From: Bifidobacterium sp. WK041_4_12
GTDB lineage: Bacteria > Actinomycetota > Actinomycetes > Actinomycetales > Bifidobacteriaceae
Direction: 5' to 3'
Assembly (NCBI RefSeq): GCF_041080795.1
Contig: NZ_CP129674.1
Location: forward strand, 1,364,001-1,428,000
DNA: 64,000 bases
This document shows, one piece after another, positions 36,236 to 43,282 of the stretch. The position numbers were made by a program, and so were the translations under genes. Under the pieces are notes generated by a model. It saw only the letters and a list, made by a program, of their open reading frames with translations, did not search any database and was not told the DNA's origin. Each line of letters begins with the position of its first letter. Within the stretch, counting starts at the first letter, position 1.

Positions 36236-37042
36236 ATGAACGATGTGCATGCAAGGCAGCAGGGCTCTCACCCTGCCAAGTCAGGCAGCGGCGGCAAAGA
36301 GCGGGTATGCGTCATCTTTGCAGCGGGAGACTATTTTGGTATGCCTGCCAAGATTCCTCGGGACGCGTACGTTATCGCTGCTGATGGAGGTTTCGATCAT
36401 TGCCTCAGTCAGCATGTCCATGCCGACATTGTCATGGGTGATTTTGATTCCATCACCGTGGATGTTCCTGCCGGTACTGAGAGCTTTCATGTTCCATCGG
36501 AGAAGGATCTGACCGATACCGCAAGCGCGGTGGCTCTCGGCTGGGAGAAGGGCTATCGCGTGTTTCACATCTATGGCTCATTGGGCGGTCGGCTCGATCA
36601 CTCGATAGCCAACATGCAGCTCGTGGCAGGGCTTGCGAATCATGGTGGCATAGGGTTTCTCTATGGTGACGATGTGGTGGTGACCGCCATTCGCAATGGC
36701 AGTCTGACTTTTCCAGCCTTCACGTGTCCGGAACGTACGATGCTTTCAGTCTTTTCGAGTTCAGACGCTTCACTTGGCGTGTATGAGAAGGGACTCAAGT
36801 ACTTTCTCGACAACGCAAGTTTGACCAACGATCACGCCAATGCGGTAAGCAACGAGTTCGTCAGCGGCGTGCCGTCCCAGATCAGTGTGGAAACGGGAAC
36901 CCTTCTTGTCACCTATGCCTCTCAAGCCGAGGCACCGAGCTGGTCCACGCGAGTCGCTCAAGAAGCAACATTTGACACCATAAGCACACAGGTAACTTCA
37001 GCTTTGAACACGCCAGGAAACAAGAACGCACACCTTGTCTAA
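36236..37042 (+). CDS. Thiamine pyrophosphokinase
   Basis: Transfers pyrophosphate from ATP to thiamine to give thiamine pyrophosphate, needed by bifidobacterial phosphoketolase. Family landmarks are in order: YVIAADGGFDHCL, the Mg-binding MGDFDS, EKDLTDTASA, and GSLGGRLDHSIANMQL. I place the start at ATG 36236 (MNDVHAR), with GAGG upstream; ATG 36218 is possible. The same frame stays open far upstream, opposite the divergent gene, but that stretch is not coding. No riboswitch was found. The protein is about 268 residues. Confidence 0.93.
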   Translation: MNDVHARQQGSHPAKSGSGGKERVCVIFAAGDYFGMPAKIPRDAYVIAADGGFDHCLSQHVHADIVMGDFDSITVDVPAGTESFHVPSEKDLTDTASAVALGWEKGYRVFHIYGSLGGRLDHSIANMQLVAGLANHGGIGFLYGDDVVVTAIRNGSLTFPAFTCPERTMLSVFSSSDASLGVYEKGLKYFLDNASLTNDHANAVSNEFVSGVPSQISVETGTLLVTYASQAEAPSWSTRVAQEATFDTISTQVTSALNTPGNKNAHLV

Positions 37043-37101
37043 TTCTTTAACTCTGAGCCAATGTTCAGCGATATTGCCCCGACTTCTGCGATAATTGAAT
37101 C

Positions 37102-37554
37102 GTGAACAGAGTTACTGAATCAATTCATACGTCGTCTGAAGACCACAGCGAACATCCAACGGAGCAAGTCAACGATAGTGGCACTGACAAAGCCCAAGAA
37201 GCCATTGAGTTCGTCTGCTACACACCGTGCTCCACATGTGCCAAAGCTCGCGTTTGGCTCAATGACCACGACATACCCTTCAATGAACGCGACATCAAGG
37301 GCGACAACCCTTCTGCGAGCGAGTTGAAGTCATGGTGGGAGATCAGCGGACTTCCGTTGAAGCGGTTTTTCAATACCTCAGGACAGGCCTATCGATCGTT
37401 GAACATGAAGGATCGCCTGCCTCGAATGTCCAGCGAAGAAGCGTTGGAAGTACTTGCGAGCAATGGGATGCTAGTGAAGAGACCCATAGTTGTGAGCGCT
37501 AACAATATTCTCGTGGGGTTTCGTCCTGAGCAATGGCAGGACACTCTGCTCTAG
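37102..37554 (+). CDS. ArsC/Spx-family thioredoxin-fold protein
   Basis: About 150 residues with the ArsC/Spx/YffB fold. A CxxC site is in FVCYTPCSTCAKARVWL near the N-terminus, preceded by about 30 polar residues; RDIKGDNPSASEL and the family Arg-Pro in VKRPIVV follow. It resembles the arsenate-reductase-like proteins of unknown substrate; no ars genes are nearby. The start is a GTG at 37102 without a ribosome site; GATAAT at 37090-37095 is six bases upstream, so the message may be leaderless. Confidence 0.88.
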   Translation: MNRVTESIHTSSEDHSEHPTEQVNDSGTDKAQEAIEFVCYTPCSTCAKARVWLNDHDIPFNERDIKGDNPSASELKSWWEISGLPLKRFFNTSGQAYRSLNMKDRLPRMSSEEALEVLASNGMLVKRPIVVSANNILVGFRPEQWQDTLL

Positions 37555-37655
37555 TACAGGCACACGATTACAGTAAATGTTGTTGAAATAACACATAGCC
37601 AGTACGCTCTGTAGTTCTCGCAGACGCACGGCCCAATTCCCATAGGGAGATGTAA

Positions 37656-38708
37656 ATGACAGTAAAGATTGGCATTAACGGCTTCGGTCGTATCGGTCGT
37701 CTCGCATTCCGTCGTATTTTCGAGCTGCAACATCGTGGCGGCGAAGCCGGTGACATTGAGGTCGCAGCAATCAACGATCTGACCACTCCATCAATGCTGG
37801 CATACCTGCTGAAGTACGACAGCACTCATGGAACTTTCAAGCATGATGACGGCACGCCTGTCGAGGTCACCTCAACGGATACCGCAATCGTGGTTGATGG
37901 CAAGGAATACACCGTCTACGCCGAAAGAGATGCCTCCAACATTCCATGGGTGAAGAATGATGGCGTTGAATTCGTGCTCGAGTGCACCGGTTTCTACACT
38001 TCTGCCGCGAAGTCCCAGGCTCACCTTGATGCCGGTGCGAAGAAGGTTCTTATCTCCGCTCCTGCCAAGGATGATGTTCCTACCGTTGTCTACGGCGTAA
38101 ACCACGAAATCCTGAAGCCAACGGATGCAATCGTGTCCGCAGGTTCATGCACGACGAACTCACTCGCCGCCATGGTCAAGCTGCTTGACGACAAGTTTGG
38201 CGTCAAGGTTGGATTCATGACCACCATCCACGCCTACACCGGCACCCAGATGCTGCTCGACGGACCGCGTGGCAGCAAGGGTCGCAACAACCGCGCTTCC
38301 GCGATCAACACCATCGAACACTCCACTGGTGCCGCCAAGGCAATCGGCAAGGTTGTTCCTTCAGTCGATGGCAAGCTGCAAGGCCACGCACAGCGTGTTG
38401 CAGTTCCAGATGGTTCCGTCACCGAACTCACCACCGTGCTCGACAAGAAGGTCACCGTTGAAGAGATCAACGATGCATTCAAGGCTGAGTTCTCGGACAA
38501 GGATTACTTCGGCTACAACCCAGATGGCATCGTCACCTCAGACATCATTGGCGACACCCACGGTGGCGTCTTCGATCCAACGCAGACCGATGTCAACCAG
38601 GCAGGCGACGATCAGCTCGTTCGCACCGTTTCCTTCTATGACAACGAATACGGTTTCACTTCAAACATGATCCGTACCCTGCTCTACTTCGCTGAAATCG
38701 CTGAGTGA
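37656..38708 (+). CDS. gap: Glyceraldehyde-3-phosphate dehydrogenase
   Basis: NAD-dependent oxidation of glyceraldehyde-3-phosphate in the lower part of the bifid shunt. NAD-binding motif INGFGRIGRLAFR; catalytic Cys in AGSCTTNSL; HAYTGTQMLLDGP and the C-terminal WYDNE-type FYDNEYGFTSNM. 350 residues. The ribosome site GGGAG precedes ATG 37656. Codon use looks strongly biased toward GTC, ATC and AAG, as expected for a highly expressed gene. Three hairpins in a row follow it. Confidence 0.99.
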   Translation: MTVKIGINGFGRIGRLAFRRIFELQHRGGEAGDIEVAAINDLTTPSMLAYLLKYDSTHGTFKHDDGTPVEVTSTDTAIVVDGKEYTVYAERDASNIPWVKNDGVEFVLECTGFYTSAAKSQAHLDAGAKKVLISAPAKDDVPTVVYGVNHEILKPTDAIVSAGSCTTNSLAAMVKLLDDKFGVKVGFMTTIHAYTGTQMLLDGPRGSKGRNNRASAINTIEHSTGAAKAIGKVVPSVDGKLQGHAQRVAVPDGSVTELTTVLDKKVTVEEINDAFKAEFSDKDYFGYNPDGIVTSDIIGDTHGGVFDPTQTDVNQAGDDQLVRTVSFYDNEYGFTSNMIRTLLYFAEIAE

Positions 38709-38716
38709 GCAAGACT

Positions 38717-38770
38717 CGCAATCATTTCACGCACACGCCTCAAACTGGCACAATGCGTGAAATGATTGCG
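38717..38770 (+). terminator. gap 3' hairpin 1
   Basis: 38717-38733 and 38754-38770 are perfect 17-bp inverted repeats (CGCAATCATTTCACGCA and its complement) with a 20-nt loop, beginning nine bases after the gap stop. There is no T-tract, so it is more likely a 3' stability hairpin. Confidence 0.7.
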
Positions 38771-38793
38771 AACGCAGCTTCATAGTTCATAAG

Positions 38794-38827
38794 AATCCCC
38801 ATGAAATCACAGATTTCATGGGGATTT
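38794..38827 (+). terminator. gap 3' hairpin 2, likely terminator
   Basis: AATCCCCATGAAATC (38794-38808) and its perfect complement (38812-38826) form a 15-bp stem with a 3-nt loop, followed by TTTCCTAT. This is the best terminator candidate for gap. Confidence 0.75.
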
Positions 38828-38843
38828 CCTATATCTCATGAGC

Positions 38844-38962
38844 AGAGTTGCGAGTTTTGTTGCCTTTTCGAAGTATCCAAGCCTCTCTGGGGCTATTTTC
38901 AGTCCGGTTTTCCTCAAATTTCGACCTTGCTACTTAGAAAAGGCAACAAAACTCGCAACTCT
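38844..38962. repeat. Long inverted repeat, family copy 3 (A-type arms)
   Basis: Arms 38844-38875 and 38931-38962 match over 32 bp with one mismatch and enclose a 55-nt loop, the same loop length as in copy 1. The core GAGTTTTGTTGCCTTTTC is identical to copy 1, while the outer part (AGAGTTGC versus AACGAGATGCC) differs on both arms together. The loop contains GGGGCTATTTTC, also present in copy 4. Confidence 0.9.
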
Positions 38963-38992
38963 CGTTTTCGAAGCTGAGATTGCCGCTCTAGA

Positions 38993-39511
38993 ATGAGTGC
39001 TGTGAGCAGAAAGTCTAAGTCAAGCAAGGGAAAAGGATCGACGCCCGCAACCGTGATGCTCGAAAAGGCCGGTGTGGACTTCCACCTCTACGAATATGCA
39101 CATTCGAATGAGCACATGGACGAGGGATACGGTGTCGAAGCAGCAGAGAAACTGGGGTTGAATCCGCATCAGATATTCAAGACCTTGCTCGCAGACACAG
39201 GTGCTGAACGTGTGGTCGGCATTGTGCCAGTGAGCGGACACCTCGATATGAAAGCGCTCGCAGCGGCAGTGGGCGCCAAGAAGGCGAGTATGGCAGATCC
39301 ACGCCAAGCCGAGAGAGAAACCGGATACGTTGTCGGGGGCATATCGCCACTCGGACAGAGGACAAGACACCGCACCGTTCTCGACAGCAGTGCGCTTGAA
39401 CATTCCGAGATTCTTGTCTCTGGCGGAAAGCGCGGCTTCGACATAGGCATCAATCCACAGGATCTGATCACCGTGCTCAAGGCAACAACCGCCGATATCG
39501 GCACATGGTAG
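38993..39511 (+). CDS. ybaK: YbaK/EbsC-family Cys-tRNA(Pro) deacylase
   Basis: Hydrolyses mischarged Cys-tRNA(Pro). The family core is seen in ATVMLEKAGVDFHLYEY, FKTLLADTG, LDMKALAAAVGAKKASMADPRQAERETGYVVGGISPLGQR and a conserved GGKRGFDIGINPQDL. The length of about 172 residues is usual for YbaK rather than ProX. TAGAAT (38989-38994) overlaps the ATG; it is a fitting -10 for a leaderless start at GTG 39002, so the protein may begin at MSRKSK. Confidence 0.93.
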   Translation: MSAVSRKSKSSKGKGSTPATVMLEKAGVDFHLYEYAHSNEHMDEGYGVEAAEKLGLNPHQIFKTLLADTGAERVVGIVPVSGHLDMKALAAAVGAKKASMADPRQAERETGYVVGGISPLGQRTRHRTVLDSSALEHSEILVSGGKRGFDIGINPQDLITVLKATTADIGTW

Positions 39512-39672
39512 AGAAGGGTGAGCAGGCTACCACTAGTATGGTTAGCGAGTATGGTTACCAATGACGATACTGGGAATGATCAATGACGATTTTCAGCAGA
39601 CCGTAGCCAACCGTTCCTGTTACTTTTCCATGTATCAGAACTTTGCTCGTATCAAAACCTTGGGAGTACACG

Positions 39673-40704
39673 ATGACCATAACCAACATTGAGAAAAGCG
39701 CACCACAGACGCTCACGCATGTATCCTCAACGGGTGCCGGACGGTGCGCACACTACACGCCAACACCCATAACCGGTCAGCAGTACTCAATTTCACACGG
39801 CACATACAAGGCAACGGTATCGCAGCTCGGCGCAGGATTGCGAAGCCTAACTTACGAAGGCAAGAACATCATCGTCTCCTACGATCCAAATGCGACGATA
39901 CCCTGCTGCAACGGCTATGTGCTCGTACCATTTCCCAACCGACTCGAAGATGGCGAATATAGCTTCGAAGGCAAAAGCTACTCCATTCCCATCGATGAGC
40001 GGGAACGTCAGACTGCCCTGCATGGCCTTGGGTATCGATACCTCTGGCATCTGGAATCGCTCACCGATGCGTCTGTGACGCTCTCATGGCGCTCCCCTGC
40101 AATCATCGGCTACCCCTTCGATGTTGTGGTCACGGTGACCTATTCCCTAGACGACAATGGTCTGACCATGCTCACCACTGCCGCAAATCAGGGAAACACT
40201 GCAGCTCCCTGGGCATTCGGCATCCATCCATGGCTGTCGAATGGCAAGAATGGCTATGGCAACGACAAGATCGAGGCCGACAATGCTCGCTGCTCGCTAC
40301 AGCTTCCGTGCGGTCAGCATGTGATTGCAAGCCCTGATAGACTGCTCCCCCAAGGTGAGGAATCCGTTGAAGGAACCCCATATGATCTTCGCGAAAGAAC
40401 TTCTCTCAGCGGCAAGGCCTTCGACGATGCCTGGACAGGTGTCAATCGTGCCCATGACGGTTCAAGTACCGCGATCTTCACTCGACCAGACGGACTGGCA
40501 GTTCATCTGAAGGGCGATGACACGATCAACGCCTGGCAGGTATGCACCGGAACAGGATTCCCCGCCGATGCCCATCCTGCGGGGGTTGCTGTCGAGCCGA
40601 TGACTGCATATGCCAATGCCTTCAGAACAGGCAAGAATCTGGTGATCCTCAAACCTGACACGACGTATTCAACGACGATCTCCTACCACGTTGAGCACGT
40701 CTGA
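39673..40704 (+). CDS. Aldose 1-epimerase family protein (GalM-like)
   Basis: Beta-sandwich mutarotase acting on the anomeric carbon of a hexose or related sugar. The catalytic-type His residues appear in TALHGLGYRY and AFGIHPWLS and a Glu in AVEPMTAYANAF, as in the family. About 343 residues. The start at ATG 39673 (MTITNIE) has GGGAG six bases upstream; the longer frame is unsupported. The closest group is the actinobacterial 'aldose 1-epimerase family' whose sugar is unknown; galactose is plausible in a bifidobacterium. No sugar operon is adjacent. Confidence 0.9.
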   Translation: MTITNIEKSAPQTLTHVSSTGAGRCAHYTPTPITGQQYSISHGTYKATVSQLGAGLRSLTYEGKNIIVSYDPNATIPCCNGYVLVPFPNRLEDGEYSFEGKSYSIPIDERERQTALHGLGYRYLWHLESLTDASVTLSWRSPAIIGYPFDVVVTVTYSLDDNGLTMLTTAANQGNTAAPWAFGIHPWLSNGKNGYGNDKIEADNARCSLQLPCGQHVIASPDRLLPQGEESVEGTPYDLRERTSLSGKAFDDAWTGVNRAHDGSSTAIFTRPDGLAVHLKGDDTINAWQVCTGTGFPADAHPAGVAVEPMTAYANAFRTGKNLVILKPDTTYSTTISYHVEHV

Positions 40705-40727
40705 AGACACTGTTCATGACGCTTGAT

Positions 40728-40756
40728 TTGAATTGGTCTGGACAATGTGGGATAAT
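40728..40756 (+). promoter_or_regulatory. Consensus-like promoter of the bL37 gene
   Basis: TTGAAT (40728-40733) and GATAAT (40751-40756) are separated by 17 bp, an ideal housekeeping sigma spacing. The transcript would start near 40763 and contain the AAGGAG ribosome site at 40782-40787. Confidence 0.75.
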
Positions 40757-40794
40757 TCATCAGGCTTATTCGCAAGGGAGTAAAGGAGTCCATC

Positions 40795-40869
40795 ATGGGC
40801 ATGCGTGGACGTAAGCGCAAAGATCGTCGCAAGAAAGCCGCTAACCACGGTAAAAGGCCAAACGCCTGA
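40795..40869 (+). CDS. 50S ribosomal protein bL37 (24 residues)
   Basis: A 24-codon gene: ATG GGC ATG CGT ... TGA, protein MGMRGRKRKDRRKKAANHGK ending RPNA. It is extremely basic and ends in NHGKRPN, the pattern of the small actinobacterial 50S protein bL37 first seen in mycobacterial ribosome structures (established knowledge; match recalled, not searched). It has a strong ribosome site, a consensus promoter and a hairpin with T5 after it, so it is a real gene although shorter than usual annotation limits. Confidence 0.85.
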   Translation: MGMRGRKRKDRRKKAANHGKRPNA

Positions 40870-40887
40870 TTTTTTAGCGAACTTAAC

Positions 40888-40946
40888 ATCCCTGGCACAG
40901 TCTCATTGCCATACATCATTGGAAAGAGATCATGTCAGGGATTTTT
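40888..40946 (+). terminator. Terminator after bL37
   Basis: ATCCCTGGCA (40888-40897) pairs with TGTCAGGGAT (40933-40942) over 10 bp, one pair being G-U, with a 35-nt loop and a TTTTT run (40942-40946) after the stem. Confidence 0.6.
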
Positions 40947-41072
40947 CATATTCTCAATACGAGATAATCCAGCGAGCGCAACTGTTCATCTCAGCTGTAC
41001 TTCTTAATAGTGCAACGCAACAGTCGAGCTCAGCAATGACCGAACCCATGACGTTGCGACGACCTGACTCAC

Positions 41073-41348
41073 TCATTGACGAGAGGTGTCGTCGTGCTTC
41101 AAATCTGAAGTGGTTTCATCCATGAAATGGCGCAGCCGCCGCAGCAGGCATTGCGGCGCGACCTGAGGGCGAAGATAATCACGCAAGGCCTCGATCACAG
41201 CACGCTCATGGGCATCACAGCACGTACTGGGGTCAAAGCACTGCGATGATGTGCTCACCTTGGTAACCTCAATGCTTGTCTCGACCAGTCGGCCATCAGA
41301 ATCTCGGGTCAATGATACGTGTTCGGTATGCTCAATACGACCGTCCAT
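41073..41348 (-). CDS. Small Cys-rich protein, putative anti-sigma partner
   Basis: 91 residues encoded 72 bp after the ECF sigma gene on the same strand, the usual place of the RsrA-type anti-sigma factor. Cys residues are grouped in CFDPSTCCDAHE and PQCLLRR. The C-terminal part (AVIEALRDYLRPQVAPQCLLRRLRHFM, with the Leu/Arg spacing seen at the end of RsrA-like proteins) supports the idea. The zinc motif HxxxCxxC of classical RsrA is missing, so either the family has diverged or this is another small regulator. The ATG at 41348 has AAGGAG about 10 bases upstream. Confidence 0.55.
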   Translation of the reverse strand: MDGRIEHTEHVSLTRDSDGRLVETSIEVTKVSTSSQCFDPSTCCDAHERAVIEALRDYLRPQVAPQCLLRRLRHFMDETTSDLKHDDTSRQ

Positions 41349-41420
41349 ATCCGCCCCTCTCCTTGATGCGTGGTGCGTACAACACCGCTGACTTGGTCTT
41401 CATGACCGTCATCATGATTG

Positions 41421-42218
41421 TTACTCTTCTACTCTTACTGTATCGCTGCCCATGGCTTTCGGCTTCACCTTTGGCACTTTATTGCTATCAGCAGCATGGG
41501 AATAATGACGAGATTCGGCTCGACCATTGCCATCGGCATCCTGTTCACGGTGAGATGGACGATTGCCTTGGCTGTGCTGACCATACCCTCGTTCGCGAGC
41601 GTATGCGGCAAGCTCCTCCTTCAGCTGCGCGCGGGCGCGGTTGAGTCTGCTCATCACTGTGCCAATCTTGATGCCCTCTTCTTCGGCCACCTGATTGTAG
41701 CTTTTGCCATCAATGGCCGCATCGATGAAGACCTTGCGACGTTCTGGACTCAACTTTTGCAGAGCCGCCAGAATCTCTTTCGGCGCGAATTTCTCAAGAT
41801 ATTCCTGCTCGGCAGATTTCAGCCCTTCCGAAGCATGGCCTGAAGCGGAGTAGATGTCCCAATCATCGTATTCACCGGTGGAATCGTTCGCTCGCTGCGG
41901 TCTGCGCTTGGCTTTCTGATACTGGTTGAAGAAGGCATTGCGCTCGATGGTCGTCATCCAAGCCTCGAAGTTGCTGCCAATCTCGAATCGATCGAAAGCC
42001 TTGAATCCGCGTTCGAACGTGTCCTGAACCAGATCCTGAGCATCGTCTGGATTGTTGGTGAGCCTCATCGCCTGCCTGTACAGTGCGTTGACAGCAGGCA
42101 TGGCTAAAGCTTCGAAACGTCTGCGTTTTTCTTGCAGCTGTTCCGTATTGTCCTGTTGTTTCACAAGCCCCGTCTGATCCGCCACACCTCCATTGTGCCA
42201 TTGCCGACGAATAAGCAT
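41421..42218 (-). CDS. ECF RNA polymerase sigma factor (SigH/SigR-like)
   Basis: Region 2 is visible in RLTNNPDDAQDLVQDTFERGFKAF and the -10 contact stretch NFEAWMTTIERNAFFNQYQ; region 4 in LSPERRKVFIDAAIDGKSYNQVAEEEGIKIGTVMSRLNRARAQL. This matches the redox/heat-stress group of actinobacterial ECF factors (SigH, SigR). About 60 polar residues trail after region 4, which is unusual. The start is uncertain: ATG 42218 lacks a ribosome site and leaves only 15 bp to the divergent exonuclease; a GTG at 42164 is possible. Confidence 0.9.
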   Translation of the reverse strand: MLIRRQWHNGGVADQTGLVKQQDNTEQLQEKRRRFEALAMPAVNALYRQAMRLTNNPDDAQDLVQDTFERGFKAFDRFEIGSNFEAWMTTIERNAFFNQYQKAKRRPQRANDSTGEYDDWDIYSASGHASEGLKSAEQEYLEKFAPKEILAALQKLSPERRKVFIDAAIDGKSYNQVAEEEGIKIGTVMSRLNRARAQLKEELAAYARERGYGQHSQGNRPSHREQDADGNGRAESRHYSHAADSNKVPKVKPKAMGSDTVRVEE

Positions 42219-42233
42219 TGTTTCGGAGTGTCC

Positions 42234-43025
42234 GTGTCAAAACGCACAATTACTGATATGAACGATTTGGCGCAAAGCGAGCAGCTGCTGAAGACATTGG
42301 GTTCGGCACCGCAGCAGACCAGTGAAACTCCATTATCGAAGTCATGGCTTCTTGGCTTCGACACAGAAACGACGGGGGCACGTCCCGGGCGCGATGCGAT
42401 TGTCTCGGCAACGCTCGTGCTGAGAAATCCTGAGCTTGGCCATGACCACGATGTACTCGGCGAGTGGATCATCAACCCTCACCGACACATGAGTCCCGGC
42501 GCGAGCAAGGTGAATGGCTTTACCGATGACTATCTGGAAGAGCATGGGATTGAACCGGAAGAAGCTCTCGAATCCATCACTAAGGTGATTGTGAGCGCTC
42601 AGAACAGCAACATTCCCTTGCTGGCCTACAACGCACCTTTCGACGTTGCCATGCTCCAACACGATTTGGGTCAGTGGAAGCTTGACACTCTTGAATCCAG
42701 AATCACGAACGACTCTTTGCTCATCGTCGATCCTCTGGTCATTGACCGCGCGGTGTCCCATCGAAGCGGCAAGCGCACGCTCAGCTATACGACGGAATAT
42801 TATGGCGTCGAACCGGACGGTGACTTTCATAATGCAACAGCCGACACGGTCGCTGCAGTCGATCTGATCGGGCCCATGACCACGCTGTATCCGCAGGTCG
42901 GTCGCTTGAAGATTGGCGAGCTCATGGCATGGCAGCAACACGCCCATGGCATCTGGAAGGACTCATTCAATCAGTGGTTGACATCCAAGGGACGACGTCC
43001 CATTCAGGATGGATGGTTCGAGTAG
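42234..43025 (+). CDS. DEDDh 3'-5' exonuclease (DnaQ-like)
   Basis: The DEDDh active site is complete: GFDTETTG (D, E), the middle Asp in LAYNAPFDVAML, and the final HNATAD (H, D) in the C-terminal part. About 263 residues, a stand-alone DnaQ-type nuclease rather than a Pol III subunit with a Pol domain. The preferred start is GTG 42234 with GGAG at 42225-42228; ATG 42258 lacks a site. Divergent from the sigma factor. Role in proofreading or nucleotide turnover unknown. Confidence 0.9.
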   Translation: MSKRTITDMNDLAQSEQLLKTLGSAPQQTSETPLSKSWLLGFDTETTGARPGRDAIVSATLVLRNPELGHDHDVLGEWIINPHRHMSPGASKVNGFTDDYLEEHGIEPEEALESITKVIVSAQNSNIPLLAYNAPFDVAMLQHDLGQWKLDTLESRITNDSLLIVDPLVIDRAVSHRSGKRTLSYTTEYYGVEPDGDFHNATADTVAAVDLIGPMTTLYPQVGRLKIGELMAWQQHAHGIWKDSFNQWLTSKGRRPIQDGWFE

Positions 43026-43282
43026 TCACCATAGCATCACCATTGGCGTTGTAGACTTGCAATGATTTTGTGAGGCTGCGTTGAATGGCTGCAGCATGAT
43101 TGATCGCCGCACCATAGTGGTGCACCGTTACCATGGTGGAATAGGCATGGTAGGGATTCAGAAGGTGCCTATGGCTGGTGGCTGACGGCTGACGGCCTCG
43201 CGGCCTGAAAGATGGCTTGACAGATGGCGGCAGTGAGATCGCCTGGCGCGCATATGGATCGAGAGATTGAAGGAATGGTGTT

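Noticed and set aside
43026..43282. tRNA or small RNA between exonuclease and murE
   Set aside because: Only GC-rich short repeats such as GGCTGAC and CACCAT words are present; no cloverleaf or terminator was found.
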